Assembly (NCBI RefSeq): GCF_024198175.1
Contig: NZ_JAJVKV010000016.1
Span: forward strand, 62,001 to 126,000
DNA: 64,000 bases
Source of the DNA: Pyxidicoccus xibeiensis
GTDB taxonomy: Bacteria; Myxococcota; Myxococcia; Myxococcales; Myxococcaceae
Reading direction: 5' to 3'
Part shown: positions 17,901 to 25,734 of the stretch, in pieces
Numbering within the stretch: position 1 is the stretch's first letter
How the letters are laid out: every line of letters starts with the position of its first letter
Notes under the pieces: model-generated
Databases searched by the model: none
What the model was told of the DNA's origin: nothing
What the model saw: the letters and a program-made list of their open reading frames with translations, nothing else
Position numbers and translations under genes: made by a program

Positions 17901-18995
17901 CGACCGCGACCACACCGGAACGCCGCCCGCGTCCCAGCTCACCTGGTGCAGCACCTTGAGCCGGTCGGTTGTCTTCCCACCGCTCGGCAGCGTGTCCGGG
18001 CCAATTCCATACACATGCATCAGACCATTGACGTCGAGCCACGACTTCGCGGTGAGCACGCCCAGGCCCTCGGTGTAGCGGTACTGCCCGTCGGGCGCCC
18101 CCGCGGCCATGTTCCAGCTGACCAGCTGACCGGCGGTGTTGAGGTACACCACGCCGATGTCGGGCATGTCGTAGGACCGGTAGACACCGACAATCTCCCG
18201 TGCGTCCGAGGCAATCGCGCGGGACGGCAACCCGTCGTTCGCGGCGCACCGCACCAGCTTGTTTCCGATACGCCAGTACGCGACCGAGTAATACGGCCGA
18301 TGCGCGAACTGCGACGTCGAGGTGACCACCCCGCCGACGAGCTGGTCGAGCGTGCCCGGGTTCGCCGCGAGGCCCCATATGCCGAACCGGTACGCGGCGT
18401 TCATTCTCGCGCCCAGCGTGAGGACCGAGCCGTCCTGGACGTCGATGGCGGTGACGTGCGGCTTCGTCCCGTCGTAGTACACGAACATGTTCCGGACGCC
18501 GGAAATCCCATGGCCGGACTCCGAGCGGACCGCATGCGGCACGGCCGTCCACGTGCAGAGGACGTTCCCCTTGTCGTCGGTGGAGGACAACCTCAGTCCC
18601 CGGGGGATGTTGCCGTCTCCACCGTTGTAGATGGCCCAGAGGGTGAAGTCCTGGGGATGCACCACGACGAGCACTTCGGTGGCCCGGATCGCCTCGGCAT
18701 TCTCGCCGAGCACGGGGCGCTGCCGCCACCCGGTCTCGGACCCGGCGCGCTCCAGGTAGGTCAGCTGCCCTTCGGTGTCGACGATGAGCGCCTCCTCCTT
18801 GCCTCCCCGGAACGGGTTGGCGAACAGCGCGACAGTCCCGTAGCCGTCCTTGATGGACAGCTCGTCGGCGGCCACGGCGTCCTGCATCAGCAGGCACGAC
18901 ACGGTGGCGGAGCCCGGCCGGCCGAGGTCGGCGTCGTCGGGGACTGGAGCGGCATCCGCCCGGAAGACGGAAGAGCAGGCACGCGTAACGCTCAT
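14991..18995 (-). CDS. Giant multidomain orphan: propeller-like N-terminus, helical core, C-terminal Ig domain
   Basis: This 1334-residue protein has no signal peptide. Residues about 40-420 contain repeated strand pairs such as GTVALFANPFRGGKEEALIV and IGVVYLNTAGQLVSWNM, suggesting a beta-propeller. Residues about 665-765 are long amphipathic helices (VWEGIKNGVIEVAKVIVDTV). Residues about 1045-1245 hold several hydrophobic stretches that could insert in membranes (TGAFAFAAANALLSWTVVYL). The last 80 residues form a putative Ig (He_PIG-like) domain with SGSLPPGLSMDPATGVVSGV. The order lectin-like propeller, helices, hydrophobic zone and Ig domain recalls large toxins or adhesins, but no family is identified. 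The gene stands alone. ATG 18995 is chosen; the upstream extension is low-complexity. Confidence 0.75.
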   Translation of the reverse strand: MSVTRACSSVFRADAAPVPDDADLGRPGSATVSCLLMQDAVAADELSIKDGYGTVALFANPFRGGKEEALIVDTEGQLTYLERAGSETGWRQRPVLGENAEAIRATEVLVVVHPQDFTLWAIYNGGDGNIPRGLRLSSTDDKGNVLCTWTAVPHAVRSESGHGISGVRNMFVYYDGTKPHVTAIDVQDGSVLTLGARMNAAYRFGIWGLAANPGTLDQLVGGVVTSTSQFAHRPYYSVAYWRIGNKLVRCAANDGLPSRAIASDAREIVGVYRSYDMPDIGVVYLNTAGQLVSWNMAAGAPDGQYRYTEGLGVLTAKSWLDVNGLMHVYGIGPDTLPSGGKTTDRLKVLHQVSWDAGGVPVWSRSTNTPPLAGGAEHAHAEPTAAAPATVPTWVGLVPDVVSFALDPYPDYLPSQLVKLSGVASAADKYAVHTQDVTSIRWSRDKVRLAATGSPHLVNHYVSSVTLRDRRGNPMAWRPVQLSAETLVEIQVDGASYLVGPGHSVEVLTNGLGKVTIATPADGLLPATLHVDASGLENGAIVQPAAAVHEYLAGNSPLPSQDGLFSGEALLAAETSGKQPVVKPGTRLDGCNQVVASTGNVFRKAAGQPMKSALRTGAGPAPAIHGFAIGPDLSPAAAVGALAYHEFTSAEEAEAHRAAMRAHPRYQGIWDDFANWVGDVWEGIKNGVIEVAKVIVDTVTIVFIKIGEAFVELANMLIDTVETAVRAVEAVVSLVVTAVEKLVDWLTALFSFKDIWETKKALESGLHQMAAFASSTFSHYGGQLHGWFEKQEAATHGYFEAIKAQYLGQPVGNAANVLPAVTNNETKTVISPEELHSNPQGTWLLDQTVSPRMLATLTANANGGAIDPKIDAAWTTFLTRLGETDLSHEFQAVLGDLNILLSQITNPADPAAAAKASMVALIDILEQLIVAALKALDHVLQAAVGLLTGVADGLKAVLDLPLPLGPVNSLYSWLHQQSGVPDRDDLTLGGLISLIGAFLTTTAYKLVHGVKSSPFPGGRFPTLPAPMWSGRDANPEARAALFADPGFVKNMKLVKGVCGVMGMAGAFTNAAADVIPVLPASRAPGFGPAAFVGGSNAFLVASAGMMAACPPVSGKDWDNDHATGAFAFAAANALLSWTVVYLYLFDRVKVPALKNLGDVTLGPVIAVTLASGQLGFTASGGLPNDYAKAQAGLAAVPGLIQAVRFGAKDTASYGPARAWAVGGIDLLVGLTAGAMTAAAAFSDGPSIPSQQLPDGKVGQRYQARVARDGEAAYNTPWTWTVSGSLPPGLSMDPATGVVSGVPRMEGSTVFDLTCVDSYAPRQTAARTGFRITVRP

Positions 18996-19197
18996 GGTGA
19001 GGTCTCTGGTCGAAGGTGGTGGCTGAGGTGATGAGCAACTGTCGTGCCCTGCCACCACCTCGGAGTGCCTGCCAGGGCGTGAGGGCCACTGGCTATCCCT
19101 TCGCGTTCTTCCGAGACGCGTCCGCGTCCTGCAGGCACGCCGGGCCGTGCGCTGCTGGAGGGAGGCCCCGTTTCGCGAAGCCATGACGCTGCATTCA

Positions 19198-19473
19198 TTA
19201 CGTCATGCTTGTGTCATTGCATTCGTCGCTCAGACGCGCACACCGCGCTCTCCGAAGGAGGTGGTCGAACTCCAGCGCAGTGATTCTCTTCATGGACGCC
19301 TCGAAGGCCGGGCGGTCCTTCGCGAAGCGCATGAAGAGCCTGCTGACGCCGAGCCGGCGGTGGGTGCCGAACAGCGAGAAGATGAGCCACGCCCCCACGC
19401 CTCGCGCATCGACCACGTTGAAGACCAGGTCCGAGACGGCCAGGAAACATGGCCGCCAGCACTCCACCCTCAA
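19198..19473 (-). pseudogene. DUF4336-like fragment, broken at both ends
   Basis: The frame encodes DLVFNVVDARGVGAWLIF and RRLGVSRLFMRFAKDRPAF, then ASMKRITALEFDHLL, which resemble the C-terminal half of DUF4336/metallo-hydrolase-like proteins. It has no N-terminal half, and after EFDHLL the frame turns into unrelated residues where a conserved PSHG-type ending would be expected. It therefore looks like a truncated, frameshifted relic. Assignment is from memory of the family pattern and is moderate. Confidence 0.45.
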
Positions 19474-19489
19474 CCCGGAGTGAGGCGCC

Positions 19490-20335
19490 TCAGCGGAAGG
19501 CCGCGACGTTGCGCTCCACCCAGGCGGAGAACGGGCTCGCCGGCCGCCCGAGCACCCGCGCCACGTCGGGACTGATGCGCTGCTCCTCCTCCGTCGGCGT
19601 CCCCAGGATGTCGAGCGTGCCTTCGGCGACGGGCTCGGGCATGAACCGCAGCATCATCGCCCGGGCCTCGTCGCGGCTCCACTCCACGAAGCGCAGCGGC
19701 GTTCCCAGGGCCTCCGCGACGGCCGCGGCCTGCTGACGCGGGGAGATGGCGGTGGGGCCGGTGAGCGCGTACACCTTGCCGGCATGGCCGTCCTCACGGA
19801 GCACGCGGTCCGCGACGGCCGCGATGTCCGCCGGGTCAACGACGGGGAGCGCCACATCGGCGAAGGGCGCCGCGACGCTGCGCTCGGCGCGCACCGAGGC
19901 GGCCCACGCCAGGGCGTTGGAGGCGAAGCCACCAGGCCGCAGAAACGTCCAGCGAACCGCCGAGTCCCGAAACACGCCCTCGATGGCGCGCAGGTGCGCA
20001 TGGGAAGGCGCCGAGGGGCGAGTGGCGGCGGCGAGGGACGACAGCAGCACCAGGCGCGGTACGCGAGCCGCCTCCAGGTGCGTCCGCAGTGCCTGGGGAT
20101 CAACCCCCTCGCCTCCGCCAGGAACGAGCAGGAAGACACCCGCCGCGCCCCGAAGATGGGGTGCCAGCGACGCGGGAGTGGACAGGTCTCCCTGGACATG
20201 TCGGACCCGCCGCGGGAGGGGCTCCGCGGGGGCCTTCCGCGCCACCGCCACCACCTCCTCTCCCGCCTCCGCCAGCAGCCGCACCAGCTCCCGCCCCACG
20301 TTGCCCGTTGCTCCCATCACGACCATCATCCGCAT
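19490..20335 (-). CDS. NmrA-like NAD(P)-binding oxidoreductase (atypical SDR)
   Basis: The 281-residue protein begins with MRMMVVMGATGNVGRELVRL, the GxxGxxG nucleotide-binding motif of atypical short-chain dehydrogenases, followed by VRHVQGDLSTPASL and GVFLLVPGG, typical of NmrA/QOR2-type proteins. A later WTFLRPGGFASNAL is the usual substrate-side motif. Such enzymes reduce quinones or sense NADP redox state in the cytoplasm. It is divergent from an HxlR regulator, a common pairing in redox and electrophile stress responses. An inverted repeat in front of the regulator probably controls both. Confidence 0.9.
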   Translation of the reverse strand: MRMMVVMGATGNVGRELVRLLAEAGEEVVAVARKAPAEPLPRRVRHVQGDLSTPASLAPHLRGAAGVFLLVPGGGEGVDPQALRTHLEAARVPRLVLLSSLAAATRPSAPSHAHLRAIEGVFRDSAVRWTFLRPGGFASNALAWAASVRAERSVAAPFADVALPVVDPADIAAVADRVLREDGHAGKVYALTGPTAISPRQQAAAVAEALGTPLRFVEWSRDEARAMMLRFMPEPVAEGTLDILGTPTEEEQRISPDVARVLGRPASPFSAWVERNVAAFR

Positions 20336-20419
20336 GCTCCTCGAAAAGGGTGTCCCCCTTTCGATAGCGGTCGCGGCGACGCAGCGTCACTCGCTGACGA
20401 AGGACCTCCACCCTTTCCA

Positions 20420-20435
20420 GTAACCTCCGAGTTAC
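20420..20435. promoter_or_regulatory. Inverted repeat, candidate HxlR operator
   Basis: GTAAC and GTTAC arms flank a 6-base spacer (CTCCGA), ending 4 bases before the HxlR start codon. HxlR/DUF24 regulators bind short dyads of this size, and the site overlaps the ribosome binding region, so autorepression plus control of the divergent NmrA gene is likely. Inference from symmetry and place. Confidence 0.5.
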
Positions 20436-20439
20436 CAAC

Positions 20440-20913
20440 ATGGCGCTCAAGGTCAGGAAGAACCGGGCCACTCCACCGGCCGACATCGTCCGGCCCCGAC
20501 GCAGCAAGGGCGTGAAGACGGGAGAGGAATGCCCGCTCAACCGCTCGATGGAGCTGCTCAGCGGGGCGTGGGCGCCCCACGTCATCTACTACCTGAGCGC
20601 CCAGCCCCGGCGCTTCGGCGAGCTGCGCCTCGACATCGCGGACGTCTCCGCGCGGGTGCTCAGTCAGCGCCTGCGGGAGCTCGAAGCCAGGGGCGTGGTC
20701 GCGCGCACCACCGTGCCCACCACGCCTGCGTCGGCCGAGTACGCACTCACCGAGCTGGGGCGAGAGCTGCTCCCCATCATCCAGGCCATCGCGGACGTTG
20801 GCCGTCGCCTCCAGAACCGTCCCGTGCAGCACCGGAGCCGCGTGGGGCCACGGAGCGCGGTGAATCCACGGGCCCTCGGAGCGCAGCCCCCGCCCATGCT
20901 GGAAGCACGGTGA
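20440..20913 (+). CDS. HxlR-family transcriptional regulator
   Basis: The 157-residue protein has the HxlR winged-helix domain: CPLNRSMELLSGAWAPHVIY at the start of the domain (about residues 30-50), the recognition region RFGELRLDIADVSARVLSQR, and LREL-to-wing residues ending TTPASAEYALTELGREL. The cysteine in EECPL is the redox/electrophile-sensing residue used by YodB/QorR-type members. It is divergent from the NmrA-like reductase and overlaps the GFA-like gene by 4 bases (GTGA). The last 40 residues are a non-conserved basic tail. Confidence 0.9.
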   Translation: MALKVRKNRATPPADIVRPRRSKGVKTGEECPLNRSMELLSGAWAPHVIYYLSAQPRRFGELRLDIADVSARVLSQRLRELEARGVVARTTVPTTPASAEYALTELGRELLPIIQAIADVGRRLQNRPVQHRSRVGPRSAVNPRALGAQPPPMLEAR

Positions 20914-21275
20914 ACGTCATGATTCTCGCCACGTGTCATTGCGGTCGCGTGTCGCTCGAGGTGCAGTCCGAGCCAACCGACGTCACCGAGTGCAACTGCT
21001 CCATCTGTCGCCGCTACGGCGTGCTGTGGGCGTATTACTCGCCCCGGCAGGTCCGCGTTGTTGCGGAAGGCTCTGCCCAGGACACCTACCAATGGGGCGA
21101 GCAGAGGGTTGCCTTCCATCGTTGTGCCCACTGCGGCTGCGTCTCGCACTGGGCTTCGTTGGACCCGGAGCGCGACCGCATGGGCGTCAACGCCCGGCTC
21201 ATGCCGCTCGAGCTTCTATCGAAGGTGCGCGTGCGGCACCGCGACGGCGCCGACACCCGGCAGTACCTCGACTGA
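20910..21275 (+). CDS. GFA/CENP-V-like zinc protein
   Basis: The 121-residue protein has the GFA zinc pattern: TCHCGRVSLE, then CNCSICRRYG, then FHRCAHCGCVSHW. These cysteines bind two zinc ions in proteins related to glutathione-dependent formaldehyde-activating enzyme, though most members have no shown activity. GTG 20910 overlaps the HxlR stop by 4 bases, so both are probably expressed together. ATG 20919 is a possible alternative start. The HxlR partner suggests a link with aldehyde or electrophile stress. Confidence 0.9.
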   Translation: MNVMILATCHCGRVSLEVQSEPTDVTECNCSICRRYGVLWAYYSPRQVRVVAEGSAQDTYQWGEQRVAFHRCAHCGCVSHWASLDPERDRMGVNARLMPLELLSKVRVRHRDGADTRQYLD

Positions 21276-21500
21276 CGCCACTGACACTCAGGAGCATGAA
21301 GAGAGGGTAGCCCACGCGAAGTGCCTGGTGCGCCAAGCGTCAGCGGAAGCAGCCCTCGGTGGCGCGAGCAAGCTGGAACGCAGGGAGAGTCCCGTGTTTG
21401 CCGGGGCCCTGCACGGCATTGCCAACAGGGACCCGGAGTGGCTCTGGCGCAGCCTCACGTACGGATGCCGACAGCCCATGTGTCGGGAAGAACGTCGCGC

Positions 21501-21833
21501 TCAGCAGATCCTGGCGATCAACACAGCGCAGACAGTCGCGCCCTGCAGCCCGGAGCACCGACCGTGCTTGACACAGACCGGTTTGCCGGTGGCGGGAGAC
21601 CTACACCAGATGACTTCGGCGCGGCAGTTGGCCGCAGTGGCGGTGACGCGCCCCGTCTCGTCCACCTGGATGACAGGAGCAACCTCTTCGCCGGCCACGT
21701 CCTTGAGCGTCGCGAGACTTCCGTCGGGCAGGGTGGCGACCTCCTCCTGTCCCTCCAGCCCCGGCGCTCCCTCAACCCCTCCACAACCCACGAGCACAGC
21801 GGCGACCAGCGACAACAAGACATACTTTTTCAC
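21501..21833 (-). CDS. Small lipoprotein
   Basis: The 110-residue protein starts at GTG 21833 behind GGGGAG and has a lipobox LVGC at the end of its signal peptide (residues 14-17), so it is anchored in the envelope. The mature part has an acidic linker and a Cys-rich end (NCRAEVIWCRSPATGKPVC, then several more cysteines) that probably forms disulfides. No family is recognised. It lies just outside the tmRNA-end repeat that starts the next island. Confidence 0.65.
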   Translation of the reverse strand: MKKYVLLSLVAAVLVGCGGVEGAPGLEGQEEVATLPDGSLATLKDVAGEEVAPVIQVDETGRVTATAANCRAEVIWCRSPATGKPVCVKHGRCSGLQGATVCAVLIARIC

Positions 21834-21978
21834 GAGATGCTCCCCAGTGTTTGCTCGGCACGTGTTTGTGCCTCAGTGGAGCCGCGTGTCTGCCCTCCGT
21901 CGGGTGAACCGCGTCTCCAATTTGGAGAGGCGAAAGACCGAGAGTCGTCCCAGGAAAGAATTTCGAGGGATTTTCGTG

Positions 21979-21994
21979 CCGGGTTTCTACCCGG
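21979..21994. terminator. Short GC hairpin in the gap before the island
   Basis: CCGGGT and ACCCGG pair around a TTCT loop, downstream of the minus-strand gene ending at 22179. There is no T-run. The remainder of the 21834-22178 gap holds the tmRNA-end repeat at 22044 and no coding signal. Confidence 0.3.
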
Positions 21995-22043
21995 TCAGGA
22001 CGTGGGCTGGGGCGTGGAGGGCACCCGGCGCCTTCCCGGCTGG

Positions 22044-22097
22044 GGCCCGAGTAGGGAGCCAATCCGCCAGCGCGGGTTCGAGTCCCGCCGCATCCAT
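22044..22097 (+). repeat. tmRNA/tRNA-Ala-type 3' end, candidate attachment site (copy 1)
   Basis: A T-arm (GCGGG TTCGAGT CCCGC, 22072-22088) is followed by an acceptor strand CGCATCC and discriminator A at 22096. Position 70 is T, so the acceptor would have the G3-U70 pair that marks alanine acceptors, tRNA-Ala and tmRNA. The upstream bases do not form an anticodon arm, favouring a tmRNA 3' fragment. It matches copy 2 at 25490 in 50 of 54 bases. Fragments like this are left by integrases that use ssrA as target. Confidence 0.5.
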
Positions 22098-22178
22098 CAC
22101 GCCAGCCGGTCTCAGTTTCCTCGCCGCCTCCTATTCCCTGGCTGCTGTATCTGTGCGATGGACGTGCCTCGCCATGTG

Positions 22179-22541
22179 CTACGACTGGCAAATAACGGTG
22201 CTTCCGTCCTTCTTGCATTCCTTGCAGGATTCCTCCATCCACGTGCCCGAACGGCACACGAGCATCTCATTGGCGTTGGCGCGATGGCATTGTCTCCTGC
22301 CCTCATCGGCTAGGCGGCAGTAGTCGCCACCCCGTGCCTCATAGTCGACGCAGACGATACCCCTATCAGACCACTCCATGCAGCCCTGCGCACAATCCAC
22401 CATCCGTAGTCGCCCGTTTTCACAGACGAGGCCGGTACTGTCTGCGCTACAGACTTCGTCGCTGTGATCACAAGGGTCACCGACCGAAGGTCGGCAACCT
22501 GTAGTCAGCGCGAGCAGGAGAAATGGCAGAATTTTCTTCAT
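22179..22541 (-). CDS. Cysteine-rich lipoprotein
   Basis: The 120-residue protein has a lipobox LTTGC (residues 12-16) and about 11 mature cysteines in spaced pairs (CDHSDEVCSADSTGLVC, then MEESCKECKKDG), suggesting a compact disulfide-bonded domain. It is more A/T-rich than its surroundings, consistent with acquisition with the island. No domain is recognised. It is followed upstream by a second lipoprotein gene on the same strand, separated by 115 bases. Confidence 0.65.
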   Translation of the reverse strand: MKKILPFLLLALTTGCRPSVGDPCDHSDEVCSADSTGLVCENGRLRMVDCAQGCMEWSDRGIVCVDYEARGGDYCRLADEGRRQCHRANANEMLVCRSGTWMEESCKECKKDGSTVICQS

Positions 22542-22656
22542 GGTGGACTTTCCAGTTCGCCGTAAGACGTCTTGCCCGTTATTGAAGTTTGGAACAGTTA
22601 GTTCGAACGCTGGAGTGAAATCGCCTTTCGTATCAATATCAGGGCTTGGTAAGGTT

Positions 22657-23625
22657 TCAATGACGTCCAGACACTTCTAGAGGCTCGTTGATTTTTGGAA
22701 CAGTCAATTCGAACTCCCAACCGGAAGGAGTTTGAAGTCTTTTGGCCTTGTCTTCAGGCTCTTCGGCCGGGAGCTTCGGTGTCACGATGGCGCTCACGCA
22801 CTTGTTGAAGGCGGCAGCGCACACCTTCTTAGCCGCATCATCAGCAGCGGCGGTGGTGCACGCCGACTGCTGCGTCTTGCAAAGCTCTGTCTGCGTCGTC
22901 ACGTACTCGTTCAGCTTCTTCACGAGTTCCGCACGTTCGGCGTTCGCGGAAGGACGAGCAGGCATGGCGATGCTCTGGATCATTTTCAGGGCATTGACCT
23001 GCAGTTCGACGTACGCCTGCTGGGAGGTGAAGAAGCCGTTTGCTCTCGCTTCACAAAGGCGGTACAGAAATTCACGAGCAAGCAATACCTGATGCGACCT
23101 CCCTCCCAACTCGGCGACCGTCACTGCGAGCTTGTAGGTGGCCTGAAGATTGAGCGAGGCATTGCTCGAAGTGGAGCTTGAAAGGTTCGAAGAAACTGAC
23201 CGATTGTACCGACGTTCCGTGGCCTCCTCATAAGCTAGTATGGCGTCACGCAGGTCCTTACGGAGTGCTTCGTTTTCCTCTGACAGAGCCGCGCTGTTCG
23301 CAGCGGATGCAGACTGTGTAAGGGAGGCCGCAGCGCTCAGAGAACCAGAGCCGGACTGCTCGGAGCCAAGCGCGACATCGGGCATTGGCTCGGCGCAATA
23401 AACGGATTTGGCGTTCTCCTCGCGGAGAAAGGCAAGTCGTAGGTCACCAGAGGTAGAGAATGCGACTGAGCTATCCCCGCCGTCCGACCGTTCGTGCTCG
23501 CTGAGCTTGACCCTGCGCTGGGGCACGGCATAGGGAGAGAAGATGGAGCAGCCTGCCAGCATCGGCATGAGCAGCATGACGAGTATTCTCACTGCCCCTT
23601 GGCAATCATGGACTGAGCGATTCAT
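22657..23625 (-). CDS. Lipoprotein with coiled-coil region
   Basis: The 322-residue protein has a lipobox LAGC at about residue 26 and a Ser/Ala-rich region followed by a helical coiled-coil stretch (SEENEALRKDLRDAILAYEE and later AERAELVKKLNEYVT). Four cysteines lie in a late segment (ELCKTQQSACTTAA and VCAAAFNKCVSAI). ATG 23625 is chosen because GAGGGGAAC precedes it. Function is unknown; it lies inside the repeat-bounded island and its codon use is less G/C-biased than that of the neighbouring core genes. Confidence 0.65.
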   Translation of the reverse strand: MNRSVHDCQGAVRILVMLLMPMLAGCSIFSPYAVPQRRVKLSEHERSDGGDSSVAFSTSGDLRLAFLREENAKSVYCAEPMPDVALGSEQSGSGSLSAAASLTQSASAANSAALSEENEALRKDLRDAILAYEEATERRYNRSVSSNLSSSTSSNASLNLQATYKLAVTVAELGGRSHQVLLAREFLYRLCEARANGFFTSQQAYVELQVNALKMIQSIAMPARPSANAERAELVKKLNEYVTTQTELCKTQQSACTTAAADDAAKKVCAAAFNKCVSAIVTPKLPAEEPEDKAKRLQTPSGWEFELTVPKINEPLEVSGRH

Positions 23626-23879
23626 GTTCCCCTCGTGCGGTGCGGCCTGCACCTAACGTGACGGTCGCGCCCGCAGGAAAAGGTACGTCAGATTGGGTGG
23701 ACAATGAATTTTCTAGCGCCTGACGCAGTGCCGCCATCAAGCGTCAGACTTGCAATCTCGTCGCTTCGAAAGGGTCTGGATCCGATCCTGAGCGTTGGAT
23801 GAGCTAACAGGCCATCGAGCGGCCGTGGGCCTGGTCATCGGCAAGGTGCGAGACTGCGGGTGGGGGCCTCGACGGAGGT

Positions 23880-25303
23880 GTGCACGTGCCGAAGGTGACG
23901 CTTGAGGTGCCGGAGGAAGTTGCGCAGCTGCTCAAGGCCATGGAGGCGAAGCTGCGGCAGGAGGCCGCGGCGGGGAAGAGCTTCGGGGAGGTGGACCCGG
24001 ATGGCGCGTTGAAGGCCATCGATGAGGTCGCCGAGGCGTTGCAGCGCGATGCAAAGCGGAGGTTGCTTCGAGGCTACGACGTCGACGCCCCCCGTCTCCA
24101 ACTCGCAGGCCAGCTCCACGCCCGGGTCGGCCGGTACACGGCGACGTACAAGACGCGGCAAGGCCCCGTCGAAATAGAGCGAAGCCTCTATCGGCAGGTG
24201 GGGGTGAAAAAAGGGCCCAGGGTGGACAGCGTCGGCCTGCGCGCTGGGTGCGTGGCCGATGGGGGCTGCCCGAGGCGGCGGTGCCCATGGCGTACCTGCT
24301 GGCCCGGGGGCCCTCGCGCGAGGCGGAAGCGACGGCGCGCCAGGTGGGCGTGCTGCCCCACTGCCGCTCCTCGTTCGAGCGGATGGGCCACCAGATGGGA
24401 GCGCTGTACGACCAGCAGCGGCCCCGGGTGGAGGCAGTGCTGGCCGAAGCTCAGCCGGTGCCCGAAGGAACGCACAGCGTGAGCGTCAGCATGGACCGGG
24501 TCGCGGTGCCGATGGAGGACCTGAGGCCGCGTCCGGTGGGGCGGCCTCGCAAGGGCGCGCCCCGGCGTCCGGTGGACGTCGTCTGGCGCATGGCCTACAC
24601 CGCTTGCCTCACCTTCCATGACGAGCAGGGCGACTCGCTGGGCAGCGTGCGCTAAGGCCGCATGTCTCATGGCGATGCGCCAGGGCTTGCCGCGGGCCTG
24701 GCCCGCGATGTCCAGGTGCTCGTCTCCAGGCAGCCTGCCCTGCACGTCGTCGCCCTCACCGAGGGCGCTCCCGAACTGCACGCCTTGCTGGACGAGTCGC
24801 TGACCGCCCACGCACCCGCGGCCGGTGAGGTGGTGCGGCTGGTGGACTTCTGGCACCTGATGGAGAAGCTTGGGGCCGCAGCGCTCGTGATGGCAGGCGA
24901 GGCAGGGGCTTCGGCGCTGTGTGAGAAGTGGAAGCTGTCGCTGCTCAACGCGCCCGGGGCGGTATGGACCATCGTCAGTGCGTTGCACGCCAGCGGCAAG
25001 CTGGACGTCGTCCTCGGCGACCGGCGGCCGGTGCACGAGGCGCTCACCTATTTGGAGAACCACGGCGAGCGGATGCACTACGCGGAGGCACGAGCGCGGG
25101 GGCTGCCCATTGGCAGCGGCAACGTGGAGGCCACCTGCAAGTCGCTGGTCGCCCTGCGCATGAAGCGCCCGGGGACGCGTTGGAAGGAGGAGTCCGGCCA
25201 GCACATCCTGGACCTGCGCGCCCTGGTACTCTTGGAGCGCTGGACCGCCGCCATGCCCCTCATGCTCGCGCCGCTGCGCGCGGAGGTACAGTACGCCGCG
25301 TGA
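23880..25303 (+). pseudogene. ISKra4-family transposase, broken by a frameshift and a stop
   Basis: The N-terminal part (from GTG 23880: VTLEVPEEVAQLLKAMEAKL) ends in one frame near 24265 and continues two frames over with LPEAAVPMAYLLARGPSREA. The shift falls in a run of five G's. A second lesion is an in-frame TAA at 24653 between LGSVR and GRMSHGDAPG. The C-terminal part holds the family motif GLPIGSGNVEATCKSLVALR and LKR-type segments with R..WKEE. Two lesions mean it is inactive as it stands, unless the frameshift is programmed. Confidence 0.85.
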
Positions 25304-25489
25304 TCAGGATGGGCGCCACACCCGTTCATAGGTCCCGCGTACCTCCGTTCCGGTTGGGACGGCTCCAGCCTCGATGGGTTGATGGGTCCGCAGGGACCAA
25401 AAAAGAACCAACTCCAATGGACGGTCCTGGACTCACTCGGGCGGGAAGTCACTCCCATTTTCAGAGGGAAGACCGGGCGGTCAGCCTGT

Positions 25490-25543
25490 GGCCCGAGTAG
25501 GGACCCAATCCGCCAGCGCGGGTTCGATTCCCGCCGCCTCCAC
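25490..25543 (+). repeat. tmRNA/tRNA-Ala-type 3' end, candidate attachment site (copy 2)
   Basis: The T-arm GCGGG TTCGATT CCCGC is followed by acceptor CGCCTCC and discriminator A (25542); position 70 is again T. CGCCTCCA is the usual tmRNA 3' sequence. No 5' half of tmRNA is present in the window, so this is also a fragment. It marks the right edge of the 22.0-25.5 kb island. The rest of the 25304-25734 gap has no gene that I can support. Confidence 0.5.
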
Positions 25544-25734
25544 TTGAAAGGGGTCGTGATCCTCAGTGGTTACGAGCCCTTTCGCTGATGAACTCTCGAC
25601 GGAGACAGCCCCGCCGCGAGACGGCTCACGGCGGGCTACTGCCACTTGGCAACCGGCCCGGCTCCGCCTCGCCGAACTGGACGTCAGACGCGTGCCTTTT
25701 GGTTCCCGTGTGGTGACTTCCACAGGAGGCTTGT

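Noticed and set aside
15975..19031. Long plus-strand frame of over 1000 codons opposite the giant gene
   Set aside because: Composition is Arg/Gly/Val/His-rich, typical of antisense frames in high-GC DNA, while the opposite frame has real domains.
21288..21479. Small frame between GFA and lipoprotein genes
   Set aside because: No ribosome site or recognisable feature; both strands look noncoding.
22044..22097. A complete tRNA
   Set aside because: Only a T-arm and acceptor end are present; no D or anticodon arm could be folded.
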